From Dactylonectria macrodidyma (lineage: Eukaryota; Ascomycota; Sordariomycetes; Hypocreales; Nectriaceae), in NCBI GenBank assembly GCA_020744425.1, contig JAGMUV010000014.1:1116001-1180000 (forward strand): a stretch of DNA of 64,000 nucleotides, given 5' to 3'. This document shows, piece after piece, positions 57,319-64,000 of this stretch. A program made the translations under genes and the position numbers. Every line of letters starts with the position of its first letter. Within the stretch, counting starts at the first letter, position 1. The notes under the pieces were generated by a model. It was not told the origin of the DNA and did no database searches. It saw nothing but the letters and a program-made list of their open reading frames with translations.

Positions 57319-57679
57319 ATTTTTTACTGTGAATAAAGGGGTTAGTACAAGGGTTTGAGTCATGATAAAGCACAAGAAGGAACAGAATATTGTCTATGCT
57401 CAACGAATAGACGCATATTAGATTAAAGGGTGACGAGAGACGTCTACCCACGGAATATAGACTCGATATAGATTAGAGAGGGAAATCTCACGCCGTCTAG
57501 AAACGAAAAAACAAAACATCCAATACCCGCTAGCTCCCAGCCAAATCCCTAATTGTTTATCACTTTTCCGTCGCTCATTCCTCTGAACACGCCTGTGACG
57601 ATTGCACAAGATGTCCAACACTGATCAAGAATTGCGGCCGATCATGGCCAACTTTTATCCACCTTTTTACTTTGTCTTG
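57319..57679. other. Intergenic stretch between convergent genes
   Basis: The 3' flanks of the phosphatase (+) and the MFS gene (-). Nothing else is recognised. Confidence 0.5.
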
Positions 57680-59226
57680 TTACTCCGTTCGTTTCTGCTC
57701 AGACGGGATGCAATACCAGCACCCGAGCATGACGACGAAGAGGAAAATCACAATGGGGTGCAGCACCCACGTGCCGACGGCCTGCGCGAGCAGACCCGTG
57801 ATGAAGGGCGCGACGGCGCCACCCATGCTGCCAAAGGCGCTGATGGTGCCGATACCGCTCAAGGCCTCGCGTCGAGACATGTTGCGCATGAAGACAGCCG
57901 TCGCGCAGGGGTAGATGGGCCCCAAGAGCAAGCCGACGATGGACACGGCGACGGCGTTGCCCACGATGTTGGGTACGCACCACACAAGGACCTGGAAGAC
58001 AAGGGCGCCGGCCGTCAGTCCGTACACGAAAACCTTCTCGCCGATGCGCTGCGCGGGGCCCGAGAGGAGGAAGCGGCCCAGCGTGATGCCGGCCCAGAAG
58101 CCCGACGAGACGTATCCGACTGACGCGGGATCGCCGTCACGGGTGTTGATGAGGAAGGAGATGACCCAGCCGGAGATGGACACCTCGGCGCCCTGGTAGG
58201 CGAAGATGAAGATGGCGCCAAGGAGGACGACCCGCAGCTTCATCACCGAGAACATGGACTGCACCATCGAGCCGTTGGGAGCATTCTCCCTGGCGCGCGT
58301 CGCCGGCGACAGCTCGGCTTCATAGTTCCAGAAGGACCACATCCCCACGGCAGTGGTGATGGCACCGATACCAAGCGTCAGGAGGTAGTATCGTGTCCAA
58401 ACAGCGTCTGCAGCGGTGACGATACCCGTGGCGATGAGCGGACCGACAATGCCGCCCAGCCCGTAGGTGCCATGCAGGATGCCCAACATCAGGGTGCTTT
58501 TCCGCATACTACCGCAGAAGAGGTTGGCGATGGCGACGTTGATGCCGATGCTGAAGCCGACGAAGAAGAAGGCGCAGGTGACGACTACAAAGGGGGCTCC
58601 GGCGACATGGGCAATGTAAGCCAGCGTCATCATGGCCTCTGCTAACCCAAGAAGCTTGGCTCGCCCGAGTTTCGCTCGGAGGGGATCGAGAACGACGGCC
58701 GAGATGGCGAAGCCCACGGCTTGGCCAACGAAGATCATGGACACGACGGCATAACCGATGTCATAAAACCTGAAGTTTGTCAATCGCCATTGACAACTGT
58801 GATCAGGGGTTCATCAACTTACTTCTCCATGTAAGGGATCAATGCACCAGCCGCGCTGTCACTGAGTGCAAAACCAAAAGTCGCAAGACAAACTGAAAAG
58901 AACCGGAACCGGTTCATGTAGGGCTCCCAGACAGTAGGCACCACCTCGACACCCTCACTTGAGGATACTGGACTGGCCGGCCTGCTCATCTCTAGGTCGG
59001 TATCGACTCCGGGCGTTGTAGTCCCCGACATTGGTTGATCACGACCGATGTGATGGAAGTCAAACGACTGTCTATGAGGTGCTCCCGGATACGTCCTGGG
59101 GACAGTCCGGGCGGGGGTTGTCAGAGGACGATACAGCTCCTCAGAGGGAGACTCTGGGGATTGAGGGTGTACCTCAACGAGGCCCCGAAGCATCATGGAA
59201 TCCATTGCGGCGATCAATTGAGACAA
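57680..59226 (-). CDS. Major facilitator superfamily transporter (fucose permease-like fold)
   Basis: Two exons, 59226-58823 and 58769-57680; the 53-bp intron (GTAAGT ... CTTCAG) joins IPYMEK to FYDIGYAVVS. Total 497 residues from the first Met; a Met eight residues in (MDSMMLRG, 59205) is also possible. A polar cytosolic N-terminus of about 110 residues (Ser/Pro/Thr-rich) comes before the membrane part, which starts FRFFSVCLATFGFALSDSA and has about twelve helices, with conserved MFS loops (VLDPLRAKLGRAKLLGLAEA, GHTYGLGG-like HGTYGLGGIVGPLIA, GFWAGITLGRFLLSG). Related fungal proteins are annotated as BSC6/YbjJ-like. Substrate unknown. Confidence 0.87.
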
Positions 59227-60201
59227 AAATCAACAAGAGAAGAGCGACGTCAAAAAGCCAAAAGGAGAAAAGAAAAAAGTTGCACTGAGATGTCGAGGAA
59301 AAGTTCGGGCGCACACCGAGCGGCGACGCCCAAGTATCGTGAGATGTGACCATAGCCAAGTCAGCTGGGTTATCAGAACTTCAGTCCCCACCACCTAACG
59401 GCATGACTCCATGCGGTTGGATTCCAGCAACCCTGCAACAGCTCCGATAGCTCACCGTTCTCTTGCACGAACAAAAAAAGAAAAGTGTACACGAGAACTG
59501 GTCCAGGGCTGGAAAGGTGTGGTGAAAATATGGGTCGAAGCTACCACATGGCCCATTTACCCGCTCGGTTGGAGGCTCACGATGCTGTTAGCTGTCGGTG
59601 GGAGCGTCACGCTTATCAATGTTCCTCGCCAAGCACGTCCGGTGAGCAATCTTGCAGCTCGATGTAGAGGAACAGGATGCAAGGTGAAAAACTCGTCGAC
59701 CTTGCGTGACGTGCTGACAAAAGCTCGAATGTACCCAGGGAGGTGACAGGTCGATCTAGTTGATTATGGACCTCCGCCCGCAACTCGGTTGAGTTGCCCG
59801 CTCGGTAGTTGGAGGGGTCCGATAACGCGTGGCTTCCTCAGCTGATGCATGAGCTCAGAGAAAAGGGAACAATTGCCGGATGGGAAATTCTTCCGAGGGC
59901 AATCCCCATCATCCATCGTGGTTCAGTTGTTCTGGTAGGAACAGAGGACGGAGCCGCTCGCGGTAAAGCCAGATGCAGCAATTCCGCGTCTAGTTCATAC
60001 CCACAATAAAGCCGATCATTAGACTCCGGAAGACGGGTAGAGTTTGATTGAAGAATATGTGGTGTCCGAGTACCGGGGTATTGCATTTATCGGTGTCTAC
60101 CCCTCCATCCATCCATCTCAACCCCACGTTAGGCTAAAAACTTGACCATCCATCAGTACGACAAACTAGAAAATCGTGGAAGAACGAAAAGTGGTTTCAA
60201 G
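59227..60201. promoter_or_regulatory. Divergent promoter between the MFS gene and the EIF1AD-like gene
   Basis: These 975 bp carry both promoters. No gene recognised; the one frame of 111 codons lacks protein character. Confidence 0.5.
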
Positions 60202-60668
60202 ATGGCTCGACCTAAGCGTAATGTGCTCGCCGCAGCGGAGGAGGCCATGACCCCTCCGGATGGTCTCCAACCTAACCAGTCCGTGGTGCGCGTCGTCAAG
60301 CCCGAGGGTAACAACCTGTACACCTGCGAGCTGCCCAATACCAAGCCGATCGTCCTAGAACTCGCGCAGCGCTTCCGCAATACCATTTGGATCAAGCGTG
60401 GCGGCTACGTGCTGGGTGAGAGATACGAAGACAAGACTCAAGAGGGCAGGGCCATGGGCGAGATTGTCAATGTTGTGCGCGACGAGAAGCTCTGGCGCAA
60501 GCAATCCTACTGGTAAGAACAGTGAGCTACTGGCATAAATAACGGCACTGATTGATCCTCGAAAACAGGCCCAAGGAATTCACAAAGAACACTTACAACG
60601 AAAGCGACTCCGAAGAAGAATCGAATGTCGGCAAGATGCCCCCAAGCGACTCCGAAGATGACGAGTAA
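60202..60668 (+). CDS. EIF1AD-like protein (S1-like, eIF1A-related)
   Basis: Two exons, 60202-60512 and 60569-60668; the intron (GTAAGA ... AACAG) splits a Trp codon, giving SYWPKEFTKN. Total 136 residues. The S1/OB domain reads VVRVVKPEGNNLYTCELPNT, LELAQRFRNTIWIKRGGYVL and IVNVVRDEKLWRKQSYW, and the tail is acidic with Ser-Glu repeats (SDSEEES, SDSEDDE). This arrangement fits the eukaryotic EIF1AD family rather than eIF1A itself; in human the protein helps late 40S maturation. Its stop codon lies 20 bp from that of the convergent ALG3. Confidence 0.9.
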
Positions 60669-60688
60669 ATTGATCTTGAATCTATCCA

Positions 60689-62122
60689 TTATTTATTCTT
60701 GGCCTCGGCTTCACTCGCTTGTGGCTGAGCAGCAACAGGCTCGTCCGTCCCGAAATACACCAGCACGACAGTGACGAGCAGCACGTTGACGACAACAGAA
60801 GAGCTGCTGCTAGTGCTCGGGAAGACATTCCAGGCCCACTCCTGCGCCAACCAAAGCGGAAGCACGACAAAGGGACTGCGCGTCGCTCTCCACAGGAGAT
60901 AGGGCGTTGCCCATGCGAGATACGCATAAAATTGGTAGTGGAGTGACCGCGCAAACAATAGGCCAATGACGTTTGCAGAAAGGATCGTGGTCATGACATA
61001 TTGAGGGGTGACATAGTGGGAAATGCGTCTCTCCTCGAGCGGAGTGTAGGGGGACTTTCCGCGCAGGAATGATGAAAGTAAGGCGGTTAGAGGTCGGTCA
61101 GCGGGTTGGAGCCACCTAGCGACGATGAAGATCAGGAGCACCGTAGCATGGGATCCAAGCAGAAGAAGAGAGAAGGACTTGCTGAGGAACAGTTCTTCCC
61201 CCAACATGCGCCAGTTGACGGTCCACTCGAACTTGAATTGGCGGGACAGCTCGAAAGCCCGGCCCAGGTACCCACGGGGATTTTCAAACAAGAACGACAT
61301 GCCAATGGCCAACTGGACTTGGGCCATCAGCCAAGCCAGTCTCAAACTAGCGTGGAAGCCCCGACCCAGGAAGAGGATGACACCGACGGCGGGGAGTACA
61401 AGCAGCAGTGTCATCTTGATGCCAAGTCCCCATGTGTATGCCAGGCATCCCAGGGTCCAGTGCCGGCGCTGAAACAGGTATATCGTGAGCCAGAGGAAGA
61501 AGACAGCAAAACAGTCATTGAAGCATCGCAACATGAAGATGCTGTGGAGTCGCTTCGATAGGATGAGGAGGGGAAAGATGTAAGGCGGGACCTGCGAAAG
61601 TTGGACACCGATCAGCACAGCAACACGCCGTCGTTCCATGCGGACCTACTTTTGCCCGCCAGTAGCAGAGCATGACAAGCGCCAGCGTCGCCATGTATAG
61701 GACAGCAAAGATCTGCTGCGCTAGGAAGATATTCTTGCCCTCGTCGGTGAGGTAGTAGAGACCCGTGTAAGTGTAGACGTGCGCGGCCGGGTAGACGAGG
61801 GGGCCGGTGCCACCCTCCAGCTTGGTGTAGTCTCGCTCGCCGCTCACAAACTGCGCTACCTGCTCCATGTACGCGACCCAGTCGATCTCGGTATCTATGC
61901 GCGTCGCGTGTCAGTTGTTTCCGAGGCTGGCGCATGGCAGGCAACTTGGCGCGTGGCGAGGGCGAACTTACATGGGATCTTCCAGATGATCAGGACACAG
62001 AGGACAGCGTCGGCAAGCCAGACGGCGAAGGGGATGAGCTTGGAGAGAGCATGACGGCCATTGGCCACGTCTGAGACGAAGCGAACGGCTTGAACGTGGA
62101 TTGGTGTCGCTGGTTGTGACAT
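60689..62122 (-). CDS. ALG3: Alg3, Dol-P-Man alpha-1,3-mannosyltransferase
   Basis: Three exons, 62122-61972, 61894-61650 and 61591-60689, total 432 residues, introns of 77 and 58 bp. Motifs include [13 protein letters not shown] with the catalytic-type first-loop acidic residues, [79 protein letters not shown] and [17 protein letters not shown], all diagnostic for ALG3 (PF05208, GT58). It adds the sixth mannose to dolichol-linked Man5GlcNAc2 in the ER membrane. About ten hydrophobic helices. It follows the D-amino-acid oxidase gene on the same strand, 311 bp away. Confidence 0.96.
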
Positions 62123-62433
62123 GGCGGTTGACTTTCCGAGGAGCTTCCTCCCAACTTGCTGGTTGAAGGCGAGAAGCTTCGCGTGGCATGTGCAGGGAGT
62201 TCATTAGTGGAAGTGGAGCTTGGGGAAGCTTGGACTTTTGCCCCGGAAGCTGCATAACCCCGGGGTTACACCATCTATTGTGTTGACCACATGCTGAGGA
62301 ATAATAGGAGGTTCTTGAATGATAATTGAATGATAATTGAATGACAATGTCTGAACAATAGAAAGAAAGTATGAACAGATAGACACCCATCTATTGACGC
62401 AAGATGAACAATCAGATCTAGACCATAATCCGA
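62123..62433. promoter_or_regulatory. Short region upstream of ALG3
   Basis: Contains the ALG3 promoter and the 3' flank of the oxidase gene. A tandem AATGATAATTG duplication is seen near 62318-62345. Confidence 0.6.
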
Positions 62434-63693
62434 TCACAACTTCGACTTGCTATTTGTCACCTTTTCCACCAGTTCGACAACGCCCTCGGCACATCCATAC
62501 GAGCCCTGATATCCCCATCCTGAGTGACCGTAGTTGTGCACAATCCACGTCTCATCGTCCAGACGCTCCTCCTCAAGCCGGAGCCCGCCCTTGCGCCACG
62601 GCCGCAACCCGACGGCGTGGCGGATGACACTCAGTCCCGCGACGCCGCGACCGCCAGCAATCTCGGGACGGGCCTCGACGACGCGCTGCATGATGCGGGC
62701 CGCGATGTTGGGGTCCGGCTGGGACTCCCAGTTGCCCACGTCGTACGTGCCGCCCAGGATCGTGCCGCCACCTGCTGCCCGCTGCATCACGTACATCTCC
62801 TCGCCGCGTCCGGCGGGAGTGCCCGAGCAGATCATCATGGGCGTGCTCTCGTTGCGCACTAGGACTACCTGCCCGCGCGCCGGCGCCATCGTCGTGTCCA
62901 GTACGCCGCCTAGTTTGAGCGACCCAAGCCCCGTGGCGTTGACGATGATGCTCGCTGGCTTGCCCGTGTGGCTGAGCTTCTTGGCTTCTCGGATGTCGCT
63001 CAGGATGGCCCGCTTCAGGACGACGCCGTTCTTGAGGCACTGTCCCACGAGCCACGGCAGGTAGATGGCCGTGTTGATGCACACCCCCGTGTACTCGGCC
63101 CCCGTATCGTAGCCGGGTGTCAACTCGCTTGCCTTTTGCTCTCTAAAGTCGTCAAAGAGGTTCTTGTACCAAGGATCAGGGCTGAAGGCGTCGTCTGGAA
63201 AGCCTGAACTCCCCGCTGCTTCAAGATCCACCTTTCGCCTCTGGATATGACATTCTAAGAATAATATGTGAGCAATTCATCCTATAAAAAGCATTGATGG
63301 CATTATACGCACTCTGGAAATGGATGCCGGCCTCAGGGACCTCCTCCGTCAGCTTCTTCAAGACAGCCCATGTTCGAGTCTCCCATCGCTTGTTCTCCTT
63401 TGTCGCCATGCTACAACAAGCGATTGTCAACAAAGCTCGTTTCCCCTGACAATTGGGCGGATCGTGACATACGGGACAATGTTGGCACCGGCAAATGGGG
63501 ACGCATATTCAATGTCATAGTCGCCAGGCATATGTTTGCTCACAATGGTAACGGTGTTGGCCTTGTTCCTCGACAGCAGCAATGCCGACGTCAAGCCAGA
63601 GACGCCCGCGCTTTACGTCATGAGGTCAGTCAATTGACGAGGCCAAAGATGGATGTCCTAGGCTTACCCGACGACAACAATGGTGTTTGTCAT
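62434..63693 (-). CDS. D-amino-acid oxidase, peroxisomal
   Basis: Four exons: 63693-63668, 63610-63473, 63410-63313 and 63254-62434; total 360 residues. The first intron falls inside the FAD motif, which after splicing reads TIVVVGAGVSGLTSALLLS. Other family marks are SPFAGANIVP, TGVCINTAIYLPWL, IIVNATGLGSLKLGG, the arginine-bearing AGLSVIRHAVGLRPWRKGGL and the C-terminal IVHNYGHSGWGYQGSYG (PF01266). The protein ends in SKL, the classic PTS1 peroxisome signal. It deaminates neutral or basic D-amino acids to oxo acids with release of H2O2. The 63-62 kb gene is co-directional with ALG3 but unrelated in function. Confidence 0.95.
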
Positions 63694-64000
63694 TTTTAGA
63701 GATATCGCAACAAAGGTTACAAGAGGGCGTCACAAGTCACATTTACAACAGGCAAAGAGCCTCAAGAAAGCATAAACGACCAACGCCGCATTCCCGCGAT
63801 AAGAATGGCCAAACATGGCTCTAGATATATGTCAAAAGGGCGGTTATCTTCCGCTCAGAAGACCCGCCCGGCATCGGATTAGCGCAGCGATGAGAGCCGA
63901 CAAAGACCGCTTTCCGCCGCGGGGTTGGCACCCCCGAAGTCGGGCTGAGAGAGCTCGGCGTGACTGACTCTGCTTACAAGTCATAAACCAACCTGACCGT
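63694..64000. other. Upstream region of the D-amino-acid oxidase, to window end
   Basis: Contains its promoter. No further gene start is recognised before the window ends. Confidence 0.5.

Overview
The window is nuclear DNA of a filamentous ascomycete, most likely a Sordariomycete and plausibly of the order Hypocreales. The evidence is many protein genes split by short (about 49-76 bp) GT-AG introns with CTAAC/CTGAC-like branch sites, fungus-specific families (Zn2Cys6 regulator, ENA-type ATPase, KRE2-type mannosyltransferase, Pkc1 with HR1-C2-C1-C1-kinase order, She9/Mdm33), a tRNA-Arg with a 17-nt intron, and AT-rich islands that look like RIP-mutated repeat relics. Species cannot be set from the sequence alone.

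Left part (1-27 kb) is accessory and partly decayed. It opens inside a phenol-hydroxylase-like FAD monooxygenase, followed by a small SnoaL/NTF2-like protein and a divergent pair of intronless FAD oxidoreductases (3.4-6.6 kb) that look bacterial in style. Next is a gene graveyard: the 3' end of an aldehyde dehydrogenase of the methylmalonate-semialdehyde type (7.15-7.43 kb) and a broken Cys-containing fungal gene (7.7-9.0 kb). Then come a large unknown membrane-anchored protein, a TetX/salicylate-hydroxylase-like FAD monooxygenase, a possible small protein, an ENA-type P-type ATPase in five exons, a six-exon Zn2Cys6 transcription factor whose long fourth intron holds palindromic tandem repeats, and a Ras-like protein with degenerate nucleotide-binding motifs.

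Right part (27.6-64 kb) is conserved housekeeping DNA: tRNA-Arg(TCG), Lcp5/neuroguidin (rRNA processing), a Golgi-type glycosyltransferase with a long Pro-Glu-His tail, RNA polymerase III subunit Rpc37/RPC5, Pat1 (mRNA decay), a KRE2/MNT1 mannosyltransferase, mitochondrial ribosomal protein uS12m, an acyl-CoA dehydrogenase, Pkc1 (cell-wall integrity), She9/Mdm33 (mitochondrial inner membrane), a HAD phosphatase, an MFS transporter, an EIF1AD-like protein, Alg3 (N-glycan assembly) and a peroxisomal D-amino-acid oxidase. Several pairs are divergent (Rpc37/glycosyltransferase, Pat1/Kre2, uS12m/acyl-CoA dehydrogenase, She9/phosphatase, MFS/EIF1AD) and one is tightly convergent (EIF1AD/Alg3, 20 bp between stop codons).

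The strongest candidates for something not yet described are the left-edge group of flavoenzymes with the SnoaL-like protein, the degenerate Ras-like protein, the repeat-loaded intron, and the two gene relics. Exon boundaries were derived by hand from splice signals and reading-phase agreement; no database search was run.
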